A DNA stretch of 64,000 nt from Thamnidium elegans (GCA_025201345.1 JAIXMG010000011.1:1-64000), one strand, 5' to 3'; positions 36,404-48,387 are shown, numbered from the stretch's first letter. The notes: generated by a model not told the origin, from the letters alone. Numbers and translations are program-made.

Positions 36404-37630
36404 TTAATATTGTCTTTGCGATTCTACAGCACCATCTCCGTGTCCTACAGCTACACCCGATAACATATCACCAGATGCTTTACTACGTTGCGATGGAGAT
36501 CGAGGTAGCTTGGATACAACCGAAGCTACAACACCCATAAAACTTTGAGGCCTCCACCTTGTAGGTACTTGAGCACCACTACTATCATCAAGCAATATCC
36601 TTTCTTGACGTTTCTTTCGATTGTGAACTAATAATCCTGCTAATCCAAGTGCTGCAATACATCCAATACCAACACCAAGTCCAATACCCAATGCTTTATT
36701 ACTTATATTATTAGGTACTGATGGATCATTGTCATTATTAAATACATCTCCAGGTATATTTTTGTTGGTAGGATCGAGTACCCCACTATCCGTGGGTGAG
36801 GCCAAAATACTCGGTTCCGTTGCTGTTGCGGTTGCAGCGGAGAACGTATCTTGTTCATCACTATTATTATTTTCGTCTTGATTATTACTATCATTGTTTT
36901 GATCATTGTCAGTTTCATCTTGATTATTACTGCTATTACTGCTATCGTCTTCTTCATTATCAGCGTTACTGCTATCGTCATCAGTATCTTCATCTTGACT
37001 GTTACTGTCAATATTATTACTGTCGCTGTTATTTTCGTCGTTATTTTCACTATCGTCGCCGTTATTATGGTCACTATTAGATTCACTGTCGCTACTCGTG
37101 CTTGAATCACTTGAATCTTCAAATCCCTCAGTCGTGTTACTTTCGTCACCCGTTTGCGTAGGCATTGCACCAGCTACAGCAAAAGTAGTATTACTACTAC
37201 TATTACTATTACTATTCGTACTAGTAACAGCAGCAGTAGAGGTCGGAGTCGGAGTCCTACTTGACTCCATACTTCTAGAAGTTGTAATAGTCGAACTGGT
37301 AACGGTCGTTCTAGACTGTTTCGATTTAGACAATGACTTTGACTTTGAGATAGATTTAGACTTTGAAATAGATTTTGAGCGCGCAATGGATTTTGATCTT
37401 GAAAGTGATTTAGACTTTGATATAGATTTTGAGCGCGCAATGGATTTTGATCTTGAAAGTGATTTAGACTTTGACAGTTGACGAGATCTAGAAAGTGATT
37501 TTGACTTGGATTTAGAGCGATAATGATGATGATGAGATTTTGTGTGAGGAAAAAGAGTGGTTGTACATGTCTGTGTAATATAGGTGGTATTTCTAGTGAA
37601 TGTGGGAGTGGCTGTGTGGGTCTTTGTCAT
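36404..37630 (-). CDS. Single-pass membrane protein with Ser-rich repeats
   Basis: 408 residues as read from the ATG at 37630. An extracellular-type Thr-rich start is followed by Ser-Lys/Ser-Arg repeats, including a 54-bp DNA repeat (37359-37466, two full copies) encoding an 18-residue unit. Then comes a long Asp/Asn/Ser acidic stretch, one membrane segment (ALGIGLGVGIGCIAALGLAGLLV) and a basic tail (HNRKKRQE). This layout recalls fungal wall-stress sensors and Mid2-like proteins, but no Cys-rich domain is seen. No signal peptide follows the ATG; an upstream exon may be missing, since the frame stays open back to an AG at about 37707. Confidence 0.6.
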   Translation of the reverse strand: MTKTHTATPTFTRNTTYITQTCTTTLFPHTKSHHHHYRSKSKSKSLSRSRQLSKSKSLSRSKSIARSKSISKSKSLSRSKSIARSKSISKSKSISKSKSLSKSKQSRTTVTSSTITTSRSMESSRTPTPTSTAAVTSTNSNSNSSSNTTFAVAGAMPTQTGDESNTTEGFEDSSDSSTSSDSESNSDHNNGDDSENNDENNSDSNNIDSNSQDEDTDDDSSNADNEEDDSSNSSNNQDETDNDQNNDSNNQDENNNSDEQDTFSAATATATEPSILASPTDSGVLDPTNKNIPGDVFNNDNDPSVPNNISNKALGIGLGVGIGCIAALGLAGLLVHNRKKRQERILLDDSSGAQVPTRWRPQSFMGVVASVVSKLPRSPSQRSKASGDMLSGVAVGHGDGAVESQRQY

Positions 37631-38270
37631 GTTCCAACAATGTGTTCTATGAATATGATGTCTATGATATGATTTCCAACAGGTTGAGGATGTACACGGT
37701 GGTTCTATTTAGAGATGATTTTTTAATATATATAAATAGGATTAAATACTGTGCGGGATGTACCTTGTATAGAATAATTTTGACTCGCATTGTTCTCTAT
37801 TTAAATACGTATAAAGCTTAGTAAAATAAAAAAACAATTGTTTAACCTTTTTGTTGTTTTACCAAACGCAAGAGACGTCTTGGCTATAACGACAACCAGA
37901 AAAAGAAGGAGATTGATCTGGTTCATCAAAAAGCATCAAAAGGAATGTATATCGTGTTTAAGGGGAAAGTGGAGAAAAGGGAAGAAAGGCCTTTTATTTT
38001 ATTTATTCTTTTCTTTTCTTTTTTTTATTGATAAGTTTGTATAAGAAAGTATATATATAAAAGAGAGAAATAGTATGCAGAGTAAAAAAAAAAAAAAGAA
38101 AAAAAAAGAAAGAAAAAAGAGAGAGAATTATATAAAAGAAAAAAAAAAAAAAAAAAAAGGGAAAAAAAAAAAAAAAAAAAAAAGAGAAATACCTCCCCCA
38201 GGGAACAATATATATATATATACATATATTTTTTTTTTTTTTGTGTTTAGGGGAACATGAGAGTTCCAAA
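37631..38270. other. Upstream region and low-complexity A/T sequence
   Basis: Possible 5' exon region of the preceding gene up to about 37830, then A-rich low-complexity sequence at 38080-38190. Frames here (Lys or Phe runs) are not genes. Confidence 0.5.
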
Positions 38271-40826
38271 TTTATATTTATGGTCGACTAAGCCAGGGAA
38301 ACAATATATTGCAAGTATTATTTAACCTCAGATTATTATTATTATTATTTTTGCAATCATTATGTTTCTTTTTAAAAAGTAGAAAAGACGTTCAATATTG
38401 AAATAGTGGGTATTATGTGCCTGTTATCCCCTTATTTTTTTGCTCTTCTCGTCCCACCTCTGTTCTCCGTAATGTGTGACTTAAATTATATGAATATATT
38501 ATTTTGCAATAAATCATTTTTATTTAAGCCTTTTAGTTGTATATCTCCCAATTCTTAAAAAAAATAAAAACTTGTTTTACTTGTATACTTGGATTAAATA
38601 TAATTGTTAAATATCGTCAAGTTTTTTTTTTTTTTTTTTTTTTTTTTTTCGTTGTTGCTATTGTTGTGATAATTTCTATAAAGCTTTAATAAAAGATTAA
38701 TATAGATAAGTATTAAAACTTGGCATTGTAGTTTTACCGCAAATTAGAACGAATACTTATAAAACATTTTTTTATTTTTATTTTTTATACCCTAAATTAC
38801 TAAGGTAAACCAATATTTTACTGTCCAATAGTATTATTTATATTGTACTGTGCATGAATATTTAAATACTTTGCAGTAAAGAGAAAAAAAACATTCATCA
38901 TTAGGAAGAGTCAAAAACAAATAAATAAATAAAAAGGTAACCTCGAACTGTGCCTGAAACCTTTTTTTTTGAAGTAAAGACACTATTTAAAATAAAAAAC
39001 GTACTATATTTAACCTCAATATTTAAAGAACCTCTAAAAAAAAAATATTATTTATACATTCGTCAGCATAAGACCTATTGTATTACTCTATCATGGTTGC
39101 TCAAATCTTTGTAGGCAATGACATGACGTATCACATTTTTGTTAATTGCTTTTTCAAGTCTAAACTTGACCCTAAAAAAAAAAAAACTTAATTGGTTACC
39201 TTAGTTACTGAAAATAACTTTTTTTTTTTTTTTTTTTTTTTTTTCGTCAGTGAAAGTTATCATTTTTGAAGTTTCAAGGTCCAGACTCTCCTTTTTTTTT
39301 TATTGTTCTATTAATTCGTGTCAATCAAAAATAAATAAATCAAGCGAATTGAGTTCGTTAAAATACATTATATCTCTCTCAACTAATTTTTTTTTTTTCA
39401 TTTTGCTGCTTATTATAATTTTACGCGTAAAAAAGCACCCAGGTTTATTGTACTCAGTTCTTACGGTACCCATAGTTTTTTTTTTTTTTTTTTTTTTTTT
39501 TTGTACTTATCTAATAAACATGTATTCTATACTAAAATTCTAACAAATTTAATATAAATAGTTCTGTTAGCTTAGATAATACTAACGCATTATTACAATT
39601 ATCAAACCCTGTGCATAAAAAAAAAAACTCTCCCTTAATTGTATTATTAAAAAGATACAGCCTTTATTTATCGAACCACTAAATTTGGTTGCAAGCTACT
39701 CAAAACAATCTTATTTTAGTCAAAACTTTAAAATTTCTCGGATTAAATTGAACCAAAATACATAAACTTTCGGAAAAGAACTTAAAAACTTTATCTTGAT
39801 ACAAAAGCAATCAAGATTTCAAACCTCCGCGTACACATACCCCTTTATAAAATAAACTGACAATAAATATAACTTGACGGTAGTTAGCCAGAAGTAAATG
39901 CGTTTTTTTACGTGAAATAAAAGGTTTTAGGGGTGCCTTTTAAAGCTGCGTATACAAAAGTTTCTTGATATTTTCAAGACAATCCTTGATCATTACCCTC
40001 TTATTGTTATCAGCTTGTTCCTCGGATTTATTTATTTATTAGAAATTTTCATGCAGCTGTTGTATGTTAGACGCGCACAAAAAGAATTACATTTATCGCA
40101 GCAGTAATTTCTGATTGTAGTTTTAATTCTATATTTATTGTCAACGTTACTCTTTCAATTGAGTAGTTTCTCGAATTCATCCTCGATAAAAAAAAAGGGG
40201 GAAAAAAAGTGTGGGTTTAAATGTCAAATGGTTCCGGGTTCTACTGCAGTCATAACCTTCTTTTGCACGAGTCCCTGTCACAAAATAAAGAGAGAGAAAA
40301 AAAATCGTATTGTTTTCAGAGTAACTAGGTAACCAAAGGATACAGTAAATCGGCCCTTTTGTTCCGACTGAACAGCGTAAAATATTCTCTATAAATATAT
40401 ATTCATGACGGGGTCCCAGAGTGTGTATGTTTCCCTACTCTGCGAATAAAATAATGATAATAAAAGTCGCGTCTGTTTTAACTGGTGCTACCTAGTTCTG
40501 GGACAATTGTTTAATTCAGTTTCTTAAAAATCTATTTTTACACACATGTCCAAAAGAGACCTGTCATCTTTTTTTTTTTTAAAAAAAAACAAAGGCAATT
40601 TAATGATTGGACATCTCTCTACTGTCAGAAAATGCTAAACAGAAAAGACGCGTTTAGCGCGTTACCTTTCCTTTTTTTTTAAGCAGCAAAAAATAAAATA
40701 AAAATGCGATAATGTTGAACAAAAATTGTATAAATTGTATTATTGTATTTTTTCTGTATATTTTTCTTTTTTATATGTAGAAACGCTTATAAATAGGAGA
40801 TTTTTTTCTTTTTTTCTTTTTGTAAC
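38271..40826. other. 2.5-kb intergenic stretch without recognised gene
   Basis: Long T tracts (for example 38622-38649, 39221-39244, 39477-39502) and AT-rich sequence. No splice-consistent frame, tRNA or terminal repeat was found on either strand. Confidence 0.5.
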
Positions 40827-41445
40827 TTAATGGTGATGTTCATCTTCAGTACCAACGAAATCCATCTCAAAGACGGAGCCACATTCGGGACAACGATCGT
40901 GTTCGTGAGACTTGTCCAAGTTGATCCAAATAACATCGTGAGATTCAGCAGGGAAACCTATTTAAAATTTTAATTCCAAAGTCCCTTTTTTTTTCACCAG
41001 TAATATAAAAAAATTATGCAAAAAAAAAAAAACACTATTATTTACCAGTACAACCAACGAAACGAATAGGATCATGAGATTGGACAACAATGGGGTTCTT
41101 GGGTGTACCAATGTGAGTCATGTTCAAGGGTTCCATATCGAAAAGTTCCTTTCCTTGGAGCTTAGCAAGTAATTCTAAACGTTCCAAACCAGTAGCTTGC
41201 TCGAGATCAGTAGGGACCTCACCAGCCTTACCACCAGGACCCATAGTGCTCTCAGCAGGTTGACCAACAGCAGCTTAAAAACAAAAACAAAAAAATTAGT
41301 AAAATGGAACCGCGAAAAAAAAACATTGTTATTTTTTTTGAATTTGTTATTTACAGAAACGAGCACCTAAAACGGAGAAAGGTCTAACGGTAGAACGGGC
41401 AGCAAGAGGAGCAGCCTTAATAGCAGCACGACGAAGAGCGAACAT
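40827..41445 (-). CDS. COX4: Cytochrome c oxidase subunit Vb (yeast Cox4)
   Basis: Exons on the minus strand 41445-41355, 41273-41046, 40957-40827; 149 residues. An Arg-rich mitochondrial presequence (MFALRRAAIKAAPLAARSTV) is followed by the conserved TDLEQATGLERLELLAKLQG and GTPKNPIVVQS. The zinc-binding region has GCTG and RCPECGSVFEMDFVG, with the CPECG pair and the upstream Cys; introns split at conserved places. Nuclear-encoded structural subunit of complex IV on the matrix side. Start is the first ATG before the presequence. Confidence 0.95.
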
Positions 41446-41629
41446 TTTTGTTTAGAAAATTAGAGAGAGAGAGAGGGGGTGTTAAGGGAATAAGAAAAAA
41501 AAAATTCTCGACTGCCAAAAAAAAAATATCAACTGATTTTTTCCACCTCAGCCCTGCAAAACCCAACCAGGACCAGATGTGACGTCAGCTAATTTTTTGC
41601 GCGCGGTTTAATTGTTTTTTATTTTATTT

Positions 41630-41959
41630 AAATTACAAAGTTTCGAAACTAATTGGCCTCCCATAATATGCACAATAAGATGGGCAAAAATTAGACATCG
41701 CCATGTAGGCAAGATAGTTATATCAGTATCACTTTCTTGGACTGAACTATTATCTATGGGTGGAAAATGAGACTTTATAAAAATTGAGGTACGACCTAAA
41801 AAGTACAGACGAATAGGGTCTAATGCGAAACCATTTTTTTTTTGTTTTAATTCACCAATTATTAAATATATGTGTGTGTATGTGCCTAACCTGCTTGATC
41901 TGTGCAAATTGAAATACCCGTGATGAATAATGAAAGAGCCATACTTTATTTATACTAGA
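41630..41959 (-). CDS. Possible small protein, weakly supported
   Basis: A frame on the minus strand from ATG at about 41951 (MALSLFITGISICTDQAG) can be joined by a GTTAGG donor to a second exon ending LCNLNK and running on to a stop at 41608. The hydrophobic start could be a signal or membrane segment. The donor is weak and no family is recognised. Confidence 0.3.
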
Positions 41960-42103
41960 GGGTATAAAAATAATAAAAATAATAAAAATAATGATATAAC
42001 GAGAAAGAAAAAAAAAAAAAAAAAAAAACCCTCTTCTTTTTATGTACTGTTCAACTCTTTTTTGTTCGATATAAAAGGATAAATGCATATTTTTTTGTTT
42101 TGT

Positions 42104-43503
42104 TTATGAAGATTTAGCTTGTAATTTCTCTTCAAGTAACTTAATCTTATTTTCCAATGGTAATGCTAACTCTTCAGCAGTCGTTTTAACTAATTTTGAA
42201 ATAGCATCAATCATAGCAGGTGAAAGAGTACCTTCTGGTACAGTATCAGTTGCAATAGATACGGTTTCATTTCGAGAAGCTGCAAAAGGATCAACCAAAA
42301 AATGAATAAATCTTTCATGGTTCCTTTTTAAAAATAATAGTGTTAGATAAGTATATAAAATTAACAAAAAAAAAAAAGATAGTTTACTCACAGTAATACT
42401 TGTTCCATTTTAGCTACAACAGTTTCCAAGCGGTTATGGAATGCATCATCTAATATTGTATCTTTACACTGTACAATGAAATCAACTAGTTTCTGGTGTT
42501 TTGCTTCAACATCAGCTATAGCAGTCATGTATTGATCATGATTTACAGAATTGCCATCAATATCAATTCTAGCTCTCTTATTATTACTGTTTTGTACACT
42601 GCTGTTTTCAGACGTTCTTACTTTGACCATGGTTTCAATCATTTTAATATTATTATGAATAACTGATACATTTCTTTCCATTTCCTCCATACGTTTTACA
42701 GCAATTTGATGATCGAATTCAGATGGATTTGCTACTCCAGGTAATATTTGAGATCGCATAGTGTCTACCACAGCCTTTGTTTGTTGATTCGATTGTTTCA
42801 GCTCGACTAATTCACTGGTAAGATTAGCAATTGACTGTTTAATTGCATCAAAGTTAGAAAGCGATTGTTCTGCTTGTTGAACAGATACTTGAGCCAAGTT
42901 TGCAGCACTCTTTCTTGAAATTTCGTTTTCAGGTAATGAAGCAATCAAATTTTGAATATTAGTAGGACTAATGGTTTTGTGAATTAAACTAGTAACACTT
43001 GTAACAACTGCTTTGGATAAACCATCAAATTTTTCACTTGTAGCATCAATAGATTTTTGATTTTCTTCCTCTATTTCCTGTAATCGTCTCGTCATCTTTG
43101 TATCCAACCTGGCTTCAACATCATTAGCAATTTTGGAAAAATCATTTTCACTCATCATAGTTTCTAGCTTATTGGATAAATAAGCAAGTGCATTCTTGTT
43201 AGTTTCTGTTAAATTGCTGATATTGGTCTTGAAGGATTTCACGATTTGCTCTTTAAATACTTCAATTTGCTTATTTAATTCATCTTTATCTGAAATGTTC
43301 ATTTTAGTAGCCCGTAATTCTTTAATAGACACTTCCGTAGACGATATTGTCTTTTGAAATTCAGTACGTAAATCTGCACTGAGCTTATTCACCGTTTCTG
43401 TCCATTGCGTAGTAGCTTCAATGGCTTTTTTAGAAGATGCGCTAGAAATGTGTGTGATAACATCCAAGAATCCTTTAATCACTCGCTTCTCTGATACTGA
43501 CAT
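42104..43503 (-). CDS. Coiled-coil protein, unknown function
   Basis: Two exons on the minus strand, 43503-42392 and 42323-42104, joined through a GTGAGT donor in phase 2; 443 residues. Almost wholly helical with heptad-like patterns (IEATTQWTETVNKLSADLRT, FDAIKQSIANLTSELVELKQ), a basic KRARID patch near residue 320 that could be a nuclear localisation signal, and a C-terminal coiled coil. It lies 70 bp from a second small coiled-coil gene in the same orientation. I do not recognise a family; a structural or kinetochore/spindle type of role is only a guess. Confidence 0.7.
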
Positions 43504-43575
43504 ACTATACGTGTTTTTTTTAAAAAAAAATAAAATAAAATTAATACGCGTATATTATATTTTGTACAAGATAAT

Positions 43576-43945
43576 TTACAGTTCTTTTTTCTTGTTTATT
43601 TTGGCTTGTAAATCATCAATACTTTTATCTAATATATTTTTTTAGTATCTTTTTTAAAAAAAAAAAAAAAAAAAAATAAATATTACTTACTCATTTGGTC
43701 CAAATTAGTAGGTGAAATATTCTCACCGGCAATGAGAGTTTGCCTAATTGATTTCAAAGACTCAAGTTTGGATTCATAACCACTAATTTCGGTTGCAGCA
43801 TGAGAAGAAGCATAGATGGATCTAAATAAAATAAAAGGTTAATAAAATACAGACGTGTTTCTTTTCTTTAAAAAAAATAGGAGTATCATTACTTTAAACA
43901 TTCTTGCAGCTTCTTTTCAGTATATTCAGTAGAAATAGATTCCAT
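43576..43945 (-). CDS. 78-residue coiled-coil protein, three exons
   Basis: Exons on the minus strand 43945-43893, 43821-43691, 43628-43576; both introns have GTAA...AG ends and phases agree. Too short per exon to be found as an ORF. The product (MESISTEYTEKKLQECL... ending INKKKEL) is a single amphipathic helix protein. Same strand as, and 72 bp upstream of, the larger coiled-coil gene; the two may be transcribed close together. Family unknown. Confidence 0.65.
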
Positions 43946-44149
43946 TCTTTTTGAAAAAGAAAAAAAAAATTGTTGAAAAAAAAAAAGAGAGTGAGAGAAC
44001 TATCTAGTTATTTATTTATTTTTCGCTGTCAAAAAAAGGAAAGTGTACCAAAAGGATAAAAGAGCGTCACAATCCCGGGTAACCTGGTTCTCTCTCTCTC
44101 TCTCTCTTTTATTCCGTTTCGTTACTTTTTTTTTTACTGTTTTAAAACA

Positions 44150-44792
44150 ATGTCAGGCATCTCACCTTCCAAGCAAGCAGCAATACAAGCTTACCGTAGC
44201 TTACTCAAGACCCAAAAGAAGGTATTTGATAGTAAGTGGATTGATTTGATATATAAAAATGAGGAGTGAAAAGGGATAGAATACTAAACCTAGATATATA
44301 CATTCATATTAGCTGATTTGAAAGCAATTGAAGGTAAGGAGACACGAATAGAATATGATAAGAAGAATACTGATTAAATTATATTTTATTTAGCTGCTAG
44401 AAAAGAAACCTATACAAGATTTATGCAATTTAAAAATGAGACAAACTCTGATATTCTTGAAGAGGTAAATGAGTAATGATACTAAAAGTATATTATATTT
44501 TTAACAATGTAAGAATACTAGAAATTACAATTGGCTGGACAGGTTGAAACTTTATTAAAAAAGAACGTTATCCAAGGTGTTCCTAAAGGGGAAAATACGT
44601 TCAGTATGTCACTTTTTTCTGTTATATAATGCAGGGTGAACTAATTTATTTTAAATAGAGTTAAGAATTACGAAAGATACAGAATTAAGTGATAATGATA
44701 CCATCAAGCATGCCAAAAACATCAATCGTAAAAAGAGACAAAGACCAACAGCAGCACCAGCAGCAAATAAATGTTGTGGTGGACACCACTAA
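44150..44792 (+). CDS. MZM1: LYR-motif complex III assembly factor Mzm1/LYRM7
   Basis: Five short exons: 44150-44231, 44313-44333 (21 nt), 44394-44464, 44522-44603, 44659-44792; 129 residues, phases agree. The N-terminus AIQAYRSLLKTQKKVF is the LYR region (Y-R in place of L-Y-R), followed by ARKETYTRFMQFKNET, NVIQGVP and the diagnostic LRITKDTELSDNDTI. Mzm1/LYRM7 binds and stabilises the Rieske protein in the matrix before its insertion in complex III. The C-terminus has a CCGGHH tail, unusual and possibly metal-binding. The client gene RIP1 lies about 8 kb away. Confidence 0.85.
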
Positions 44793-44918
44793 AGAAAGAA
44801 AAGAAAGAAAGAAAAGAAAAAAGTGTGTCGTGATACAATAACAACAACAAAAAGGACTTTCTTTTGTTTTTCTCTCTCTTTTTTTTTTTTTTTTTTTTCT
44901 TTTTCTTCATTCTATGAA

Positions 44919-45464
44919 ATGAATAATAATAATAATAAAAATAATAAAAAACAAGTACCAGAATGGTCTTTACAGTTAACAGAACAACTTATGAATAATA
45001 ACCATGTTGCTCCTTTACCTTCAGCTATTATTATTCATTCAGAAGATAAAGATGAACAGTTTCAAAAATATATAGACCGTCAGTTTACTTTAAACGAAGC
45101 AAACGTATTAAAAAATCAATTATCTGGAATACCAGTATCAGCAGCACGATCATCACCATCAGCACGATCACCCTTAAACCAGCATAATAATAATATCACA
45201 GAAGAACAAGAAAAGAATGCTTGGTGGTTAAGTAAAAATGATCAAGATGGATTTTATTCAATATGTGGTTTATTCTTTTTATTTGGTTTTCTATTTCCAC
45301 CCTTTTGGTGGATTGGATCAGTTTGGCCAAAAAACGTTGCAGAAAGAGGTGGTAAAATGGCAGAACGATGGCAAAAATTGAATAGAATCATGTCTATTGG
45401 ATTCAGTAGTATTCTTTTAATTTTAATTATTGTTTTTGTAATATTATATACAACTACAAATTAA
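44919..45464 (+). CDS. Two-pass membrane protein, unknown
   Basis: Single exon, 181 residues from the ATG at 44919. An Asn-rich N-terminus, a Ser-rich linker and then two membrane segments (FYSICGLFFLFGFLFPPFWWIGSVWP and SIGFSSILLILIIVFVILY) with a conserved-looking WPKN...WQKLNRIMS loop between. Related proteins of unknown role are common in fungi. Its stop codon overlaps that of the convergent gene at 45461. Confidence 0.7.
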   Translation: MNNNNNKNNKKQVPEWSLQLTEQLMNNNHVAPLPSAIIIHSEDKDEQFQKYIDRQFTLNEANVLKNQLSGIPVSAARSSPSARSPLNQHNNNITEEQEKNAWWLSKNDQDGFYSICGLFFLFGFLFPPFWWIGSVWPKNVAERGGKMAERWQKLNRIMSIGFSSILLILIIVFVILYTTTN

Positions 45465-46130
45465 AGAATAGATTTACATATAACATTATTTACTATACCA
45501 CCTATTATTATAATAATTTTGTTAGTACTTGTTTATACGTATAAATTTACAAATAAATAAACAAAAAAAAAACAAAAAAAAACTTACGCCAGTCTTCACG
45601 ATGGGGTAAATCAATAGCATATTTCCATTCTCCATCTACAATGAATTTAAATTCAATGTCTTTGGTACTATCCATCTGTAAATAGACAACGTGACAATCT
45701 GTATCTTTAATCATATCAACAGGTACTACATATATGTCATGTGTTTCATTTAGTTCTATTATTTGTATCTAGAAGTTTTTTAATTCTTTACCTGACCAGT
45801 TAACAAATTCTCCTGTAACTTGTACTTTTTTACCACCGTGATTCCAACAGATCTAATAGGTAAGTAAGATCAGTATCATTATATGTATTATTATATATGT
45901 ATTATTACCTTGTGTTCAATATAATTAGAAGAGAGTGACCGATCAGAATCAATTGAAGTCATACTACTGGTAGATAAACTACGCTTCATATCAATCACTT
46001 GTTCTTCTTCTTCTTCTTCTTCCTCTTCAATAAACGTCATGTCATGATGTGTAATACATTTTGAACGAATTCCATCGTCCTTTGGTGTATTTGATGGAGC
46101 GGAAGAAGGAAGAGCAAGCCAATCACGCAT
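45461..46130 (-). CDS. CBM48 / AMPK-beta-type glycogen-binding domain protein
   Basis: Exons on the minus strand 46130-45909, 45852-45792, 45755-45588, 45501-45461; 163 residues. An unstructured N-terminus with a nine-Glu run and Ser clusters is followed by an E-set carbohydrate-binding module: ICWNHGGKKVQVTGEFVNWS, then FKFIVDGEWKYAID and, from the last 41-nt exon, GIVNNVI. This order (W...V.GsF..W...F.vDGeW...D..G..NN.i) is that of CBM48. Such domains in AMPK beta, Crp1/Mdg1-like proteins bind glycogen or branched DNA. Acceptors were chosen to keep the motif in frame. Confidence 0.8.
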
Positions 46131-46703
46131 AGTAAATCTAAGTAATTGTAAAAGAAAGAATCGAAATGAAAATGATAAAAATGATGATATCATATTATAA
46201 ACTAGTAATAATCAAGAACAAAAAAAAAAGAAAAAAGAAAAAAAAAAAAAAAAGGAAAAGAAAAGAAGAAGGACCACGGTCTTTTTTTATATATATACAG
46301 TGTCTCCTTTATATATTGTTGTTTCATTATCCAATCACACCTTATTTAATCATGCAAATATATATATGTATATATATATATACACACACGCACAACAACA
46401 ACAACAACAACAACAACAAAAAAGGTTCTTACTCGCATTTCTTAATAATATCACAACAAACAATACAACTTTAGGCCTTTTTTTTTTTTTTAATCATCAA
46501 TCTCTTATATAAAACAAAAGTATGATTCTTCTTTTGTAAATGAAAATGAGCACAGACATGGTTTATGTGACTTTTGGTTTATATTTTACGTGTTGCCACG
46601 TAACCATTACGCAAATATGGGAACTCCCAATCGGAATTAATGTTTTTTTCTACATAAACGTCGAAATTCATATTTATTTTATTTTTTTCGGTTATATCAC
46701 ATA

Positions 46704-48369
46704 ATGTTGAAATTAATTATAAAGAACGTACAGCTAAACAGTAAAAGAAGTATGTCTACTCTATCTGCAGCTAAGCAAGTAAATGCTAGTGAACTTTCAA
46801 ACTGGTTAGAAAAAGAAAAGCAAAAGACAATTCAAAACGACATTACTATTGTTGACGTTCGAGAACGTCATGAAATTGAAAAGCACGGAAAGATTAAAGG
46901 AGCTGTGAATGTACCATTTAAATTGACTCCAGATATGTTTTTAGCTGGATTATCCGATTTAAATAAGCATACCAAGGTATATATATATATATACATATAT
47001 AATTATATAAATTCAATTTTAAACTGACATATATAAAAATACTTAGATTGTATTTCAATGTATGTCAGGTCGTAGAAGTGATGAAGCTGCCATTTTAGCC
47101 CAAAAGCATGGATTTGAAGATACTTATAGTTTAACTGGTGGTTTAAAAGCATGGGATGGTCCTATTCAACCTTTTATGGATAATCATTCGCCTTGGGTAC
47201 ATACTATTTTTGATACCGAAACTGAAACAGCTCAATATGTAGTGACAGATTTAGGTAACACAGTATATATTTTAACATGCGTTTTTTTTTTTTTCTCACA
47301 CTTATCCCCTTTTAAATGCAGAGACAAAGGAAGCCTATATTATTGATCCTGTACTTGATTATGATTCATTTTCTTCCACTGTACACCCATTAACGGCAAA
47401 AAGTTTAATTCAGTTTACAGAGAAATATGAATTAAATGTTTCAAAGATTATTGACACACATGTTCACGCCGTAAGTCTTATTATTGTACCATAATAATAT
47501 AATTCTAATAGCATAATGTAGGATCATTTAACTGCAGCTCATTATTTAAAGTCTAAATTACCTTCTAAACCAAAATTTTTGATTGGTGAGAATGTTACTA
47601 AGGTTCAAAAAGTGTTTAGAGAACGTTACAACCTAGATGAATCTGAATTAAAAACAACTGGAGAACAATTTGATACATTAATCAAGGAGAATATGACCTG
47701 GATGTTGGGTAATAATATTAAATGTAGTGTATTACCTACACCTGGTCATACTCCTGCTTGTATGTCTATTCGTATCGGTGATGCCGCTTTTGTAGGCGAT
47801 ACATTATTTATGGTAAGTCACTTGTGCACATTCGTGACAAAACAAATATGCTCAATTAATGTGTTATTATTATTTTTAGCCTGATATTGGTACTGCTCGT
47901 TGTGACTTTCCAGGTGGTAGCGCTAAAGAATTATATCAGAGTATTCATAAAATGTACAAGTATTGGCCTGATGACACAAGAATTTATGTTGGTCATGATT
48001 ACCCTCCTGCAGATCGTTCAGTAAGTATACACATACAAATAAAATAATTCACAAATGTACATATTAAAACAAAATTAAATAGTACAACGTTATGACCTCC
48101 TTAGAAAATCAAAAGACCAAAAATAAAATGATTAACACCAACATTTCATTACAAGATTATATAAAAATGCGTACAGAAAGAGATTCAAAATTAAAGACAC
48201 CGCGTTATATACATCCTTCTATTCAGGTAAATAACAAAAAATATATCTATTTATTTTTGGTACTGATTTGTTTATACAGACTAACCTCAGAGGTGGTATT
48301 TTACCTACACCTGAAAATGATAAAAAACCATCTCAATTCTTTAAAATTCCTGTAAGATTTGCTTCTTAA
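46704..48369 (+). CDS. Mitochondrial rhodanese-persulfide dioxygenase fusion
   Basis: Seven exons: 46704-46976, 47047-47254, 47322-47470, 47522-47812, 47880-48020, 48083-48226, 48280-48369; 431 residues, phases agree. A basic presequence with a second Met (MSTLSAAKQ) suggests import into mitochondria. Residues about 25-135 are a rhodanese domain with DVRERHE and the active-site loop FQCMSGRRSDE (catalytic Cys). Residues about 145-400 are an ETHE1-like metallo-beta-lactamase dioxygenase: THVHADH, PGHTPACM, VGDTLF, ARCDFPGG and VGHDY. It should oxidise glutathione persulfide to sulfite and hand sulfur on via the rhodanese, i.e. H2S detoxification. The rhodanese is N-terminal here. Converges with RPN5, 18 bp between stops. 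Confidence 0.92.
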
Positions 48370-48387
48370 AAAAATATATATATTTAT

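Noticed and set aside
36796..37481. Several plus-strand and shifted frames inside the Ser-rich gene
   Set aside because: Shadows of a repetitive minus-strand coding sequence; hydrophobic repeats come from complementary codons.
38003..38269. Frames rich in Phe or Lys on both strands
   Set aside because: Homopolymer composition artefacts without splice signals or domains.
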